Position numbers and translations under genes: made by a program. Shown piece after piece: positions 16,202 to 26,133 of a stretch of DNA of 45,743 nucleotides. Source of the stretch: Candidatus Omnitrophota bacterium (GTDB lineage: Bacteria; Omnitrophota; Gorgyraeia; Gygaellales; Profunditerraquicolaceae). Position 1 is the stretch's first letter, and every line of letters begins with the position of its first letter. Location: assembly GCA_016783715.1 (NCBI GenBank), contig JADHWA010000004.1, positions 1 to 45,743 on the forward strand. The letters are read 5' to 3'. The notes beneath the pieces were generated by a model. The model ran no database searches and was not told where the DNA came from. It saw only the letters and a program-made list of their open reading frames with translations.

Positions 16202-17516
16202 AAGCCATTTCAAAGGCGGCCTGCTGTTTAGATATACTAATCCAGCCTCTTCGCTTGCGCCTGTTACCTGCATAGTCTCGATAGTAGCCCTGCCGATAAT
16301 CTTTAGACTCTTTAACTCCCCTCTCTCTGGAAAACTGCTTTTTCTTTACTACCTGTTAAATACGCTGTTGGTAATTTTTTTGTTTAAGTCCTATTCCAAT
16401 AACAAGTACCGCCTGGAACTGCAGAAACAAAAATTCCAGGAGGAGTGGAATATTATCAGCGAGCAGGGGACAAAAGATTTAAAGAACCAGCGCGTCTTTA
16501 ATGAAAGAATCGACCGATTTGCCTTGCTTAAGGATATTATCGAGGATGTAGCCGGAGACCTAAGATTAGAATCAGTGGTTAAGACGATCCTGGACACTGC
16601 CTTTACATCTATAGGAAAAAAAAGGGGGAATTGCCTCTTATATCTGATCGACAGCCAGACCCAGCGATTGGTAGTTTTTGGCAGCAGGAAGCAGGATAAG
16701 AACCTGATCATAAAGACTAAGGAGGGGGATGTCTTTGATTCCTGGGTACAGAGACACACCAGTCCCTTGTTAATTGAAGATAGCAGGCGTGATTTCCGTT
16801 TTGATCCCGAAAGGATCGCCGGCAGGAAATCAAGGGTTATCTCTTCATTGATTAGCGCGCCCTTTAAAACCGAACACAGGTTGCTGGGGATCTTGAGACT
16901 GGAGAGCCCAGAGACCGGCGCCTACTCACAGGAGGACCTGCGTTTCCTGATGACAGTCTGTGATTTGGGAGCCATAGCATTGGAGAACGCCCGATTATTT
17001 GAGAAGACGCAGGAGCTGGCGATTCACGACGGATTGACCGGCCTCTTTACCAAGGCGCATTTCTTAGAGCATTTTGAGGTAGAGTACAATAGGGCGTTTA
17101 GGGAGAAAGGGGAGTTGTCGCTTTTGATGATGGATATCGATTTCTTCAAGATATATAACGATAAATACGGCCACCGCGTAGGCGATATAGTCCTGAAGAA
17201 GATAGGGAAACTTGCAACCGAATTCTTTAAGTCCTGTGATGCCACAGTAGGAAGATTTGGCGGTGAGGAATTCTGCATTGCATTGGCCAACATCACACAG
17301 GATAAAGCGCATAGTTTAGCAGTTGATTTTTGCAAAAAGGTCAAAGAGAATAAAGTTGTATTACGTAGGGAAGACACCGGGGTGACGGTTTCGATCGGGT
17401 TGGCAAGTTTAACGAAAAAAGTTTCGGATGCCCAGGAGTTAGTCTTTGCTGCCGACCAGGCATTGCTGGCGGCAAAAAGAAGTGGTAAGAACCGGGTGGT
17501 AAGGCACCTTAATTAG
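16170..17516 (+). CDS. GAF-GGDEF diguanylate cyclase, membrane anchored
   Basis: The protein is predicted to make c-di-GMP from two GTP. Two transmembrane segments (about residues 25-75) precede a short coiled coil, a GAF domain (about 120-275) and a GGDEF domain starting DGLTGLFTKAHF. The active-site motif GGEEF is intact and DIDFFKIYNDKYGH is canonical. The inhibitory I-site position reads KSCD instead of RxxD, so product inhibition may be weak. The start is uncertain: the TTG at 16170 overlaps the ABC gene by 32 nt, and a later non-ATG start is possible. It probably forms a pair with the next GGDEF gene, 4 bases away. Confidence 0.88.
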   Translation: MIRILKKPLFKSHFKGGLLFRYTNPASSLAPVTCIVSIVALPIIFRLFNSPLSGKLLFLYYLLNTLLVIFLFKSYSNNKYRLELQKQKFQEEWNIISEQGTKDLKNQRVFNERIDRFALLKDIIEDVAGDLRLESVVKTILDTAFTSIGKKRGNCLLYLIDSQTQRLVVFGSRKQDKNLIIKTKEGDVFDSWVQRHTSPLLIEDSRRDFRFDPERIAGRKSRVISSLISAPFKTEHRLLGILRLESPETGAYSQEDLRFLMTVCDLGAIALENARLFEKTQELAIHDGLTGLFTKAHFLEHFEVEYNRAFREKGELSLLMMDIDFFKIYNDKYGHRVGDIVLKKIGKLATEFFKSCDATVGRFGGEEFCIALANITQDKAHSLAVDFCKKVKENKVVLRREDTGVTVSIGLASLTKKVSDAQELVFAADQALLAAKRSGKNRVVRHLN

Positions 17517-17520
17517 GCCT

Positions 17521-18516
17521 ATGAACCTGACGCATGTATTTATTTTATTATTGTCCAGCGCGCTGATTAATTGCTGTCTGTATAAGATTTTAAGCGGTCG
17601 GCTCTCTATTGCTAAAGGTGATCTGGGCAATTTCCAGGGGCGCTGCGGCGATCTGCAGGCCAGGAATCAGGAGCTCAGAGATAGGAATTCATATCTGGAG
17701 AAAGAGGCAAATCAGACTATGCAAATATTCGATATCACAAAAGACATCTGTAAGTTTTTGGATCAGGATGCGCTGTTTAATTATTTTAAGAATCAGGTAG
17801 GAAATTATTTAACCGCAGTCGATCTTGGTTTCATTGAAGGCGAGAATCTCCCGGATGATTATAAGAGCTTTGTGCGAGTGCCTTTAGAGATTGACAATAG
17901 AGTAATCGGGTATCTAGTGGCTCGCCAGATTGCCCAGGATGACTGGGATAAATTTTTTATCCTTTCCCGGGAGTTCATTATGGGGCTTAAGCGGATACTT
18001 CTATATAAGGCGGTCCAGGCCCTGGCGATCACCGATTCGCTGACCGGGATTTCAGGAAGGCACCATTTCTTAGAGCGGGCAGAAGAGGAGGTCCAGCGCA
18101 GCAATAAATTTAAATCTGTTTTCTCCCTGTTGATCGTGGATGTGGATGATTTTAAAAGCTATAATGATAAATACGGGCACCTTGTAGGAGACGCTATTTT
18201 AAAACAGATATCGCAGATGGTGAAGGTTAACCTGCGCCAGATCGACCTGGTATGCAGATATGGCGGGGACGAATTTCTGGCAGTCTTGAGTGAGACAGCA
18301 TCTAGCGGGGCAGAGACCGTTGCAGAGCGTATCCGTAAAACCATAGAGAGCACTAAGATCAAAGCCTACGATGAATTCCTGGACGTAACCGTAAGCATCG
18401 GGGTCTCGGTTTTCCCGAAAGATTCCCGTCTCTTAAGCCGGCTGATTGAGCGGGCGGACCAGGCTCTATATCAGGCCAAGACAGCCGGGAGAAATAAAGT
18501 CAAGATTTACTGCTAA
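17521..18516 (+). CDS. GGDEF diguanylate cyclase, single membrane anchor
   Basis: The 331-aa protein has one N-terminal transmembrane segment, a coiled coil (CGDLQARNQELRDRNSYLEKEA) and a compact GAF-like region (about 75-165). The GGDEF domain has TDSLTGISGRHHF, DVDDFKSYNDKYGH and the active site RYGGDEF. The I-site RQID (RxxD) is intact five residues upstream, so feedback inhibition by c-di-GMP is expected, unlike its upstream neighbour. It starts 4 bases after the previous stop, in an operon with it. Confidence 0.92.
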   Translation: MNLTHVFILLLSSALINCCLYKILSGRLSIAKGDLGNFQGRCGDLQARNQELRDRNSYLEKEANQTMQIFDITKDICKFLDQDALFNYFKNQVGNYLTAVDLGFIEGENLPDDYKSFVRVPLEIDNRVIGYLVARQIAQDDWDKFFILSREFIMGLKRILLYKAVQALAITDSLTGISGRHHFLERAEEEVQRSNKFKSVFSLLIVDVDDFKSYNDKYGHLVGDAILKQISQMVKVNLRQIDLVCRYGGDEFLAVLSETASSGAETVAERIRKTIESTKIKAYDEFLDVTVSIGVSVFPKDSRLLSRLIERADQALYQAKTAGRNKVKIYC

Positions 18517-18584
18517 TCTCTGTTACCCATTGCAAATCCTAACCTTTTATTCCTAAAAACAGACTCAGGATGCCAATTTATTGC

Positions 18585-18613
18585 TTGCAAAGTAAAATAC
18601 TTTAAGATAAAAT
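18585..18613 (+). promoter_or_regulatory. Promoter of the ROK kinase gene (near-leaderless)
   Basis: TTGCAA (18585-18590), 17 bp and TAAAAT (18608-18613). Transcription would begin at about 18620, two or three bases before the ATG at 18622. No Shine-Dalgarno is visible there, consistent with a leaderless mRNA. Confidence 0.6.
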
Positions 18614-18621
18614 ACCTCGAT

Positions 18622-19542
18622 ATGTCAAATAAATTTATTATTGCCATAGACTTAGGGGGAACAAATTTAAAAATTGCACTGCTTAATTCCAGGTATAAAA
18701 TTATTGCCAAAGAGCTGCTTTCTACGAAAAAATTTACCAAGAGCACCTTAATTCAGGCAATCATTAAATCAGTAAATAAAATTTTGGAGGAGCACGGGAT
18801 TGCGCGAAAGAGTTTATTAGGTGTGGGCCTGGGGGTGCCGGGGCCGATAAATTTTAAAAAAGGTATTATATATTTCATGCCGAATATCTCCGGATGGCAC
18901 AATGTGCCACTGCGGGCGATCCTTCGAAAGAGGTTGGCTTTGGCGGTCTTCCTGGATAATGATGCTAACCTGATGTCTTTGGCTGAGTATCGGCTTGGTG
19001 CCGCTAAGGGGGCAGAGAATGCGGTCTGTCTGACATTAGGAACCGGTGTAGGCGGCGGGGTTATAATTAATAGGCAGCTGTATAGAGGCAGTGGTTCAGT
19101 TGCCGGTGAGATCGGTCATATACCGGTTAACCTAACCGGACCGCGCTGTAACTGCGGGGGCAGAGCCTGCTTAGAGGCGTATATCGGGAATTCCAAGATT
19201 GAAAAAGTTGCAGAGAGGATATTTAAAGAGAAGATAAATTTAGCGCAGCTGAGTGCTTTAGCCAGAAAAAATAATCGCAAAGCCATAAAGGTCTGGGATG
19301 AGGTAGGTAGTATTTTAGGCTCAGCACTGGTGGGGGTAATTAATCTTTTGAATCCTGATTGCATCGTTATCGGCGGCGGTGTTGCCGGCGCAGGGAGAGT
19401 GTTGTTTAATAAGATCAGGGAAATTATCCGGGGACAGGCGATGCCGATTCACAGGAGAGCTGTTAAGGTTCACAGGGCGAAATTAGGTGCCGATGCAGGG
19501 CTTATCGGTGCTGCGCTTCTGGTAGATGAGAATGCAGGATAA
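18622..19542 (+). CDS. ROK-family sugar kinase (glucokinase-like)
   Basis: The 306-aa ROK protein lacks a DNA-binding domain, so it is a kinase rather than a repressor. It has the phosphate motif [15 protein letters not shown] and the ROK signature [29 protein letters not shown] is followed by the zinc cluster [12 protein letters not shown]. Glucose or N-acetylmannosamine/N-acetylglucosamine are plausible substrates, and sequence alone does not decide. It is followed by transaldolase and lptD with very short gaps. Confidence 0.9.
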   Translation: MSNKFIIAIDLGGTNLKIALLNSRYKIIAKELLSTKKFTKSTLIQAIIKSVNKILEEHGIARKSLLGVGLGVPGPINFKKGIIYFMPNISGWHNVPLRAILRKRLALAVFLDNDANLMSLAEYRLGAAKGAENAVCLTLGTGVGGGVIINRQLYRGSGSVAGEIGHIPVNLTGPRCNCGGRACLEAYIGNSKIEKVAERIFKEKINLAQLSALARKNNRKAIKVWDEVGSILGSALVGVINLLNPDCIVIGGGVAGAGRVLFNKIREIIRGQAMPIHRRAVKVHRAKLGADAGLIGAALLVDENAG

Positions 19543-19559
19543 ACAAAGGGTCAAGAGAT

Positions 19560-20210
19560 TTGAAGATATTTATCGATACCGCCAATATTGAAGAGATCAA
19601 GGAGGCCGTTTCTATCGGCATTATCGATGGAGTAACTACAAATCCTACTCTAATCTCACGCGAAAAATCCCGCCCGGAAGATTTATTTAAGCAGATCTGT
19701 TCGATAGTGCCGGGCCCGGTGAGTGCTGAAGTTATCAGTCTCCAGGCTGATGGGATGGTTGGTGAGGCGCGCCGGCTTTCAGAGATCGCAAAGAATATTG
19801 TAGTAAAGATACCTCTGGTTGAAGACGGGCTTAAGGCAGCCAGGATCCTCTCGCAGGAGGGGATAAGGACAAATCTCACGCTCTGCTTCTCGGCGAATCA
19901 GGCCCTCTTAGCCGCTAAGTGCGGCGCAAGCTTTATATCCCCGTTTATCGGGAGGCTTGATGATATATCCCTGAATGGGATGGAGCTGATCAGAGATATA
20001 AAAACAATCTATAACAATTACGGATTCAAGACCGAGATCATTGTGGCCTCTATCCGTAATCCTCTGCATGTATTGGATGCAGCAAGAATCGGAGCAGATA
20101 TCGCAACAATTCCTTTTAAAGTTTGCCAACAGCTAATAAAGCATCCGCTTACGGATATCGGAATAAAGAAGTTTTTGGAAGACTATAGATCAATCCCACA
20201 AAATAAATAA
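19560..20210 (+). CDS. fsa: Transaldolase-like / fructose-6-phosphate aldolase
   Basis: The 216-aa small transaldolase (TalC/FSA subfamily) begins [32 protein letters not shown]. The Schiff-base lysine is K83 in NIVVKIPLV, followed by [11 protein letters not shown] and the C-terminal [22 protein letters not shown], all typical. It transfers dihydroxyacetone units in the non-oxidative pentose-phosphate pathway. The start codon is TTG with AAAGGG upstream. The stop overlaps the lptD ATG by one base. Confidence 0.93.
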   Translation: MKIFIDTANIEEIKEAVSIGIIDGVTTNPTLISREKSRPEDLFKQICSIVPGPVSAEVISLQADGMVGEARRLSEIAKNIVVKIPLVEDGLKAARILSQEGIRTNLTLCFSANQALLAAKCGASFISPFIGRLDDISLNGMELIRDIKTIYNNYGFKTEIIVASIRNPLHVLDAARIGADIATIPFKVCQQLIKHPLTDIGIKKFLEDYRSIPQNK

Positions 20211-22405
20211 TGGTTCAAAAATTTATCCGCAACTCTTGTCTCTGTTTAGTAATCATCTTATTACTCACGGCCCCTGCCTTTTCAGAGGGGCTTTTTGATT
20301 TTTCAGATGACACGCAGAAAGAGGAGGAGGAAGAAGAAGATCTCCAGCCTCAGCCGATAATCATCAACGGCGATACAGTCGAATATTCCCCGGACAGTAA
20401 GGAGTTTAGCGCCACAGGCAAGGTAGTGGTGGTGTTTAAGGGGACCAGGCTCTCCTGCCGTAAATTAGTCTTGAATTCGGTCACCAAGGAGTGCCAGGCA
20501 GAGGGGGATGTCCGGCTCCAGGATGGCAGCGGTATCATCGAAGGAGAAAAACTGGAATATAATTTTGAGAGTAAGAGAGGGATTATATATGATGCCGCCT
20601 TTCGCTCTAATCCCTACTTTGGCCGCTCGGAGAAAATGATCAAGGAGAGCGATAGAGAGTTTATCTCCAAGTGGGGATACCTGACTACCTGCGATTTAAA
20701 TAAACCGCACTGGCGGATGAAGTCCAAAAAGATAAATTTCTTCCCGGGTGATAAGGTCCAGATCAGGGATAATGTGGTCTTCCTGGGTGCGACCCCGGTT
20801 ATGTATATGCCGTATTATAACCACAGCCTTAAAGATCCGATGATGCAGGTACAGATGCTCCCCGGTTCGGATAAAATTTGGGGGCCATATCTGTTAACCG
20901 CATGGCGTTATAACATCACCGAAGATATAAAAGGAAGGATATACCTGGATTACCGTGCAAATTACGGGATAGCTGAAGGGTTCGCTACAAATTATGACGA
21001 TGAGGTATACGGAGACGGAGACTTTAAGCTCTACTATACACAGGAGAGGGATAAATCCGGGGAATTAGGCGAGGAGGGGACGGTTCCTAATGTCTTTGAG
21101 AGGTATTTTATACGCTGGCGGCACAAATTGGATTTATATGAGGATAAAGCCAACATAATCGCCGAGTATTTTAAAATAAATGATTCCAAACGAGCTGTAA
21201 TCGGCAGCCAATATAATATTCTGAAGGACTATTTTCCGCTTGAGTATGAGAAGAATCAGACGCCCCTATCGTATGTCTCTGTGCACCGCTCTTTCGCCTA
21301 TTCCAGCGTAGACCTTTTATTTCAGAAGCGGGTAAACCCCTGGTATAGTCAGACTGAGCTGCTTCCAGAGTTGAAAATCAGCCTTCCCAGCATGAATCTC
21401 GGAAATACCCGTATTTACTTTGCGAATGATTCTTCTTATGCAGGCTCAAAGCAGATGAATGCGGCTCCGGCTGAGAATGATGATCGCCTCCAACATTCAT
21501 TCTCAACATCAAATCAGTTTTCTTATACCCAAAAACTGGCTTTTATCACCTTTAACCCTTCGGTTACTGCTGGTCAAAGCTTTACTGATATAGGCACATA
21601 TGGGGCGACTATCAACAATACCTTCTCCGGAGGGGCAAGCGCCAGCACCAAGTTCTACCGGATATTCGACGTAAAGACAGACTTTTTAAACCTGGATATC
21701 ACTGCCCTGAGACATATTATTACTCCCAGCATAGATTACGGTTACAGTAACAGCACCAATTCCAAGGTAAGCAATATGCGAATCGGCGGTGAGGATGCAA
21801 CCAGAAGCTCCAGTGTATCCTTCGGGATTGAGAATAAGCTGCAGACCAAGCGGGCCGGGGCAACCGCTGACCTGCTTGACTTCCGGGTGAATAACTCATA
21901 TACTTTTAAGACCGAAGGCCAGGCCGGCCAGCTCTCTGATTTTGAGTTTAACCTTGAACTTTATCCCTACCCCTGGCTGAGCCTGATCAGCGACGCAAAG
22001 TATGACGTTAAAAAGGGGTATATTTCGGAAGTTGATTATGACCTTAATTTTAATTTCGGAGAAGATCGAACATTCGGGTTCGGACAGCGCTATAAGTATA
22101 AGGGGAGCAATGATATCACTTATCAGCTGAACTGGCGGCTTAATCCGAAGTGGAAGGTTCGCTTCTACCACCGCATCGACAACAGCAGTATTCCCGGAAC
22201 AAAGACCGGTTTAAGGGAGCAGGATTATTCGATAACCCGCGATCTGCATTGCTGGAGCGTGGGGTTCCATTACAACGTTACAACCGGAAAGGGTAATAAT
22301 ATCTGGGCGATCTGTACCTTAAAGGCATTCCCTGAGATGGAGTTCGACTTTGACCGAAGGTATAATGAGCCTAAGCCGGGTTCTCAGTCAGAGCGTAATA
22401 TGTAG
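20210..22405 (+). CDS. lptD: LPS-assembly outer-membrane protein LptD
   Basis: LptD is the beta-barrel translocon that inserts lipopolysaccharide into the outer leaflet. At 731 aa, it has an N-terminal signal peptide (SCLCLVIILLLTAPAFS), an acidic linker (EEEEEED) and a periplasmic OstA/LptA-like jellyroll (about 45-150). A long aromatic-rich barrel domain follows with characteristic alternating strands and a late DLHCWSVGFHYN motif. Cys in YLTTCDLNKPHWRM and DLHCW are candidates for structural disulfides. Its presence supports an LPS-bearing diderm. The TAG stop is the first three bases of repeat A3. Confidence 0.9.
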   Translation: MVQKFIRNSCLCLVIILLLTAPAFSEGLFDFSDDTQKEEEEEEDLQPQPIIINGDTVEYSPDSKEFSATGKVVVVFKGTRLSCRKLVLNSVTKECQAEGDVRLQDGSGIIEGEKLEYNFESKRGIIYDAAFRSNPYFGRSEKMIKESDREFISKWGYLTTCDLNKPHWRMKSKKINFFPGDKVQIRDNVVFLGATPVMYMPYYNHSLKDPMMQVQMLPGSDKIWGPYLLTAWRYNITEDIKGRIYLDYRANYGIAEGFATNYDDEVYGDGDFKLYYTQERDKSGELGEEGTVPNVFERYFIRWRHKLDLYEDKANIIAEYFKINDSKRAVIGSQYNILKDYFPLEYEKNQTPLSYVSVHRSFAYSSVDLLFQKRVNPWYSQTELLPELKISLPSMNLGNTRIYFANDSSYAGSKQMNAAPAENDDRLQHSFSTSNQFSYTQKLAFITFNPSVTAGQSFTDIGTYGATINNTFSGGASASTKFYRIFDVKTDFLNLDITALRHIITPSIDYGYSNSTNSKVSNMRIGGEDATRSSSVSFGIENKLQTKRAGATADLLDFRVNNSYTFKTEGQAGQLSDFEFNLELYPYPWLSLISDAKYDVKKGYISEVDYDLNFNFGEDRTFGFGQRYKYKGSNDITYQLNWRLNPKWKVRFYHRIDNSSIPGTKTGLREQDYSITRDLHCWSVGFHYNVTTGKGNNIWAICTLKAFPEMEFDFDRRYNEPKPGSQSERNM

Positions 22406-22562
22406 ACATCTTATAATGGGAAACAATAAGATGTCTTGATTACAAAGATTTTCCCGCACCAAACTAAAAAAACATATACCGGGATTCCACTGGGGCGGGA
22501 AAAGAACAAATTACAGTGATTCAGGTATAATCTATGACTATACCTCTAGGATTATACCAGGA
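22403..22562 (+). repeat. Intergenic repeat family A, copy A3 (lptD-UDPGDH)
   Basis: The copy begins with the lptD TAG stop. HP1 is AGACATCTTA/TAAGATGTCT. HP2 is CCCGC with GGGGCGGGAAAAG. HP3 is deleted to ATTACAGTGATTCAGG. HP4 GGTATAAT/ATTATACC is followed by CCAGGAAGG, the Shine-Dalgarno for ATG 22571. It fills the whole gap between the genes. HP1 differs from A1 and A2 in sequence but stays paired. Confidence 0.85.
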
Positions 22563-22570
22563 AGGATAAG

Positions 22571-23875
22571 ATGAATATAGCAATTATAGGATCGGGCTAT
22601 GTAGGGTTAGTCAGCGGGGCATGTTTCGCCGAGCTTGGTAACCGGGTGATCTGTGTGGATAATGACGCAAAGAAGATCACAGCGCTCAAAAAAGGAGTAA
22701 TTCCCATTTATGAGCCGGGTCTTCGAGAATTGATCACAATTAACATGAAGAAAAAGCGCCTGAAGTTTACTACCAGTATAAAAGAGGCGGTCTCCTCTTC
22801 GCAGATTATCTTTATCGCCGTTGGCACCCCATCTAAAGCGGGGGGGGAAGCGGATCTAACCGGAATTGAAAATGTAGCCAGAAATATCGCAAAGAATATC
22901 TTTGGTTACCGGCTGATCGTAGAAAAATCCACCGTACCGGTTGAGACCGGAGAATGGGTGAAGCATACCATTGCCACTTATAAGAAGAATAAGGCCAAAT
23001 TTGACGTGGCCTCAAATCCGGAATTCCTGAGGGAGGGCCAGGCAATCAATGATTTTATGCACCCGGATCGGATAGTAATCGGGGTTGAATCAAAGAAGGC
23101 AAAAGAGTTACTGATTGGATTGTATGGTCCCCTAAATGCTCCGATTGTAGTTACTGATATAAAATCCGCAGAGTTGATAAAACATGCCTCGAATTCATTC
23201 CTGGCAGCCAAGATCTCGTTCATAAACGCGCTCTCGGTCATCTGTGAGAAGACCGGTGCGGATGTGATTCAGGTGGCCAGGGGTATGGGCCTTGATAAGA
23301 GGATCGGCCAGTCTTTCCTTAAAGCCGGCATAGGTTATGGGGGTTCATGCTTCCCAAAGGATGTTGATGCCTTTATTACCATATCCGAGCGCATAGGCTA
23401 TAGCTTTGAAATGCTCAAGGCAGTAAAAAAGATAAATCAGCAGCAGCAGGAGTACTTCCTGAATAAAATCAAGAACCTGTTATGGATTATAAAGGATAAA
23501 AGGATCGCGGTGCTGGGATTGTCGTTTAAACCGAATACAGATGATATACGCAATGCCCCGGCAATTGAGATCGTTAAGGCACTGCAGGAAGAGGGTGCTG
23601 TGATCAGGGCCTACGATCCCCAGGCGATGGAGAGGGCAAAGAAGGTGTTAAAAGGGGTAAATTTTTGCGCTGATCCCTATCTTGCCTGCAAGGGGAGTGA
23701 TTGCCTATTGTTGATGACCGAGTGGGATGAATTTAAAGAGTTGGATTTTTCTAAGATCAGAAAATTAATGCACAGGCCGCTTTTGGTCGATGGCCGCAAT
23801 ATCTATAAAGCAGACCAGTTAAAAAAGGCCGGATTTAAATATAGCGCAATCGGAACTGGAGGCTCAGGGAAATGA
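22571..23875 (+). CDS. UDP-glucose 6-dehydrogenase
   Basis: The enzyme oxidises UDP-glucose to UDP-glucuronate with two NAD+. The N-terminal Rossmann motif is IAIIGSGYVGLVSGACFAELG. VEKSTVPVETGEW, SNPEFLREGQAI, and catalytic Cys at about residue 260 in GIGYGGSCFPKDVDAF identify the family. The C-terminal domain has LSFKPNTDDIRNAPAIEI. At 434 aa it is full length. The product feeds the UDP-glucuronate decarboxylase three genes downstream. It overlaps the next gene by 4 nt. Confidence 0.93.
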   Translation: MNIAIIGSGYVGLVSGACFAELGNRVICVDNDAKKITALKKGVIPIYEPGLRELITINMKKKRLKFTTSIKEAVSSSQIIFIAVGTPSKAGGEADLTGIENVARNIAKNIFGYRLIVEKSTVPVETGEWVKHTIATYKKNKAKFDVASNPEFLREGQAINDFMHPDRIVIGVESKKAKELLIGLYGPLNAPIVVTDIKSAELIKHASNSFLAAKISFINALSVICEKTGADVIQVARGMGLDKRIGQSFLKAGIGYGGSCFPKDVDAFITISERIGYSFEMLKAVKKINQQQQEYFLNKIKNLLWIIKDKRIAVLGLSFKPNTDDIRNAPAIEIVKALQEEGAVIRAYDPQAMERAKKVLKGVNFCADPYLACKGSDCLLLMTEWDEFKELDFSKIRKLMHRPLLVDGRNIYKADQLKKAGFKYSAIGTGGSGK

Positions 23876-25182
23876 AAAGAGGAATTTCTGTGATAAAGCA
23901 GAAGATCAAAGATAAGCAGATTAAGGTTGCGGTGGTAGGGTTAGGCTATGTGGGGTTGCCCTTAGCGCTTGAGTTTGCAAAGCGAGGGCTCTCAGTGATA
24001 GGTATTGAGATTGATAAACATAGGGTAAATCAGTTAAGGAAAAGGACTTCTTATATCACTGATGTAACCTCCCAGGAGCTTAAGGCGGTCTGCGCAAAAC
24101 ATGATTTTGTGGTGCTCACAGATTATAAGGGGATAGAGAAGGCAGACGCGGTGATTATCTGTGTGCCGACCCCTTTAAAGAGGAAATATCATCCGGATAT
24201 CTCCTATATAAAAAAGGCGGTAAGAGGTATTTCGCGCCATATAAATAAGGGTACCCTGGTAGTGTTAGAGAGTACTACCTATCCGGGGACGACCGAGGAA
24301 GTAATACTTCCTTTGCTGGAGCATAAGGGTTTCAAACATAACCGGGATTTTTATCTCTGCTTCTCCCCGGAGAGGATCGATCCCGGTAATCTCGATTATC
24401 CGGTGCATAAGATACCTAAGGTGGTCGGAGGCCTTACGCCCGAAGCTACGCAGCTGGGCGTCTTACTTTATAAAAATATTATTGAGAAGGTCGTGCCGGT
24501 CTCATCAGCCAGAGTAGCCGAGGTGGTAAAACTCCTGGAGAATACCTTCCGCCTGGTTAATATCGGCCTGATCGATGAATTGGCGATGATGGCTCACAAG
24601 ATGAAGGTAGATATCTGGGAGGTAATCAGTGCAGCCTCGACAAAGCCATTTGGCTTTATGCCTTTTTTACCCGGACCGGGGGTCGGCGGCCACTGTATCC
24701 CCAAGGATCCTTTGTATCTTTACTGGAAAGCAAGGCATCACGGTTTTAAGTCAAGGTTCATAAAATTGGCATCGGGTATAGTTTCCTCTATGCCTGAGTA
24801 TGTAGTCGATCGGATGCAGGAGGAGTTAAAGCATAGGGGTATCGTGCCTGATAAAGCAAAGATACTCCTGATGGGGGTAACATATAAGAAGGATGTACTG
24901 GACTTACGCAAATCGCCGGCACTGGATATAATTGAGATTCTGGCTAGGCATAAGGTTGCTGTCTCCTATTATGATCCGCTTGTTCCGTATCTGTCGATCA
25001 ATCAGATCGACCTTAAGTCGATCAAGCTGAGTGCCCGGGTATTAAGGCAATTCGACTGCATACTGATTTGCGCTGCTCACACAAGTGTCAATTATTCCTT
25101 TATTCTGAAGAACTCACAGATGATATTTGATACCCGCAATGTATATAAACGGAGCAGGGACGCAAAGATCTACAGATTATAG
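23872..25182 (+). CDS. UDP-HexNAc 6-dehydrogenase (WbpA/TviB type)
   Basis: This second nucleotide-sugar dehydrogenase has 436 aa. It has VAVVGLGYVGLPLALEFAKRG, LESTTYPGTTEEV, SPERIDPGN and the catalytic Cys at about residue 275 in GPGVGGHCIPKDPLYL. MGVTYKKDVLDLRKSPALDI follows. These features group with UDP-N-acetylglucosamine dehydrogenases (WbpA, WbpO/TviB) rather than UDP-glucose enzymes. The likely product is UDP-GlcNAcA or UDP-GalNAcA for surface polysaccharide. It is coupled to its neighbour by ATGA. Exact substrate is inference. Confidence 0.88.
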   Translation: MKRGISVIKQKIKDKQIKVAVVGLGYVGLPLALEFAKRGLSVIGIEIDKHRVNQLRKRTSYITDVTSQELKAVCAKHDFVVLTDYKGIEKADAVIICVPTPLKRKYHPDISYIKKAVRGISRHINKGTLVVLESTTYPGTTEEVILPLLEHKGFKHNRDFYLCFSPERIDPGNLDYPVHKIPKVVGGLTPEATQLGVLLYKNIIEKVVPVSSARVAEVVKLLENTFRLVNIGLIDELAMMAHKMKVDIWEVISAASTKPFGFMPFLPGPGVGGHCIPKDPLYLYWKARHHGFKSRFIKLASGIVSSMPEYVVDRMQEELKHRGIVPDKAKILLMGVTYKKDVLDLRKSPALDIIEILARHKVAVSYYDPLVPYLSINQIDLKSIKLSARVLRQFDCILICAAHTSVNYSFILKNSQMIFDTRNVYKRSRDAKIYRL

Positions 25183-25191
25183 AGAGCTAAT

Positions 25192-26133
25192 ATGAAAAAG
25201 ATTAAAGTTCTGGTTACCGGGGGTGCCGGTTTTATCGGCTCGCATATTGTCGAGAAGCTGCTAATCACCGGTTATAGAGTCTCTGTTCTGGATAATTTCT
25301 CAAGCGGCAGCATCAGAAATCTAAAGAAGGCCAGAAGTAGTATTAAATTGATCCGCGGAGATATCCGTTCATCAAAAACATGCCTGCACAGCACCAGAGG
25401 AGTTGATTGCCTGCTGCACCAGGCGGCATTACGCAGTGTTCCAAAATCCATGTTGAACCCGCGTGAGTATAACCAGGTAAATATTCAGGGTACCTTGAAT
25501 TTACTTGAAGCCGCGCGTATTAACAGGGTTAAGTCATTTGTCTTTGCATCTTCGAGCTCGGTCTACGGAGAGGTAAAAACATTTCCCGAGAAGGAGAGCT
25601 TCAAACCTGGCCCGATATCTCCCTATGCACTCACCAAGCTCTCCGGCGAGCACTACTGCCGGATGTTCAGTATCCACTATGGCCTGCCTACGGTCAGCCT
25701 GCGTTATTTTAATGTCTTCGGGCCGCGCCAGAGCCTGGACGACGAGTATTCAGTAGTGATCCCCAAGTTTATAACCTGCATGCTCGCCAATAAACGTCCG
25801 CCGATTTACGGCAGCGGTAAACAGTCAAGGGACTTTACCTATGTGGCAAATGTTGTTGAAGCAAATCTCCTGGCGATGCGCAGGACCAATGCGACGGGTG
25901 AGGTTTTTAACGTTGCCGGGGGAAAGGATTATACTATTCTGAAGTTAGCGGATATTCTAAACAGCTTGATCGGTAAGGATCTTGCGCCTAAGTTTTTACC
26001 TAAGCGCTCCGGGGATGTTTTCAGAACCCGCGCAGATTTAGCTAGTATAAGGAAAAAACTAAAGTTCAGGCCAAAGACTGATTTTATTACGGGGCTTAAG
26101 CTTACCGTAGAGAGTTTTAGAGGTAGGAAATGA
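25192..26133 (+). CDS. UDP-sugar 4-epimerase (WbpP/TviC-like SDR)
   Basis: The 313-aa extended short-chain dehydrogenase has NAD-binding [32 protein letters not shown] (a WbpP-like feature), and [10 protein letters not shown]. The catalytic Y145-xxx-K149 is in [11 protein letters not shown], and [17 protein letters not shown] follows. The neighbouring UDP-HexNAc dehydrogenase suggests interconversion of UDP-GlcNAc/GalNAc or their uronic acids. A GalE-type epimerase is the alternative. It overlaps the next gene by ATGA. Confidence 0.87.
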   Translation: MKKIKVLVTGGAGFIGSHIVEKLLITGYRVSVLDNFSSGSIRNLKKARSSIKLIRGDIRSSKTCLHSTRGVDCLLHQAALRSVPKSMLNPREYNQVNIQGTLNLLEAARINRVKSFVFASSSSVYGEVKTFPEKESFKPGPISPYALTKLSGEHYCRMFSIHYGLPTVSLRYFNVFGPRQSLDDEYSVVIPKFITCMLANKRPPIYGSGKQSRDFTYVANVVEANLLAMRRTNATGEVFNVAGGKDYTILKLADILNSLIGKDLAPKFLPKRSGDVFRTRADLASIRKKLKFRPKTDFITGLKLTVESFRGRK

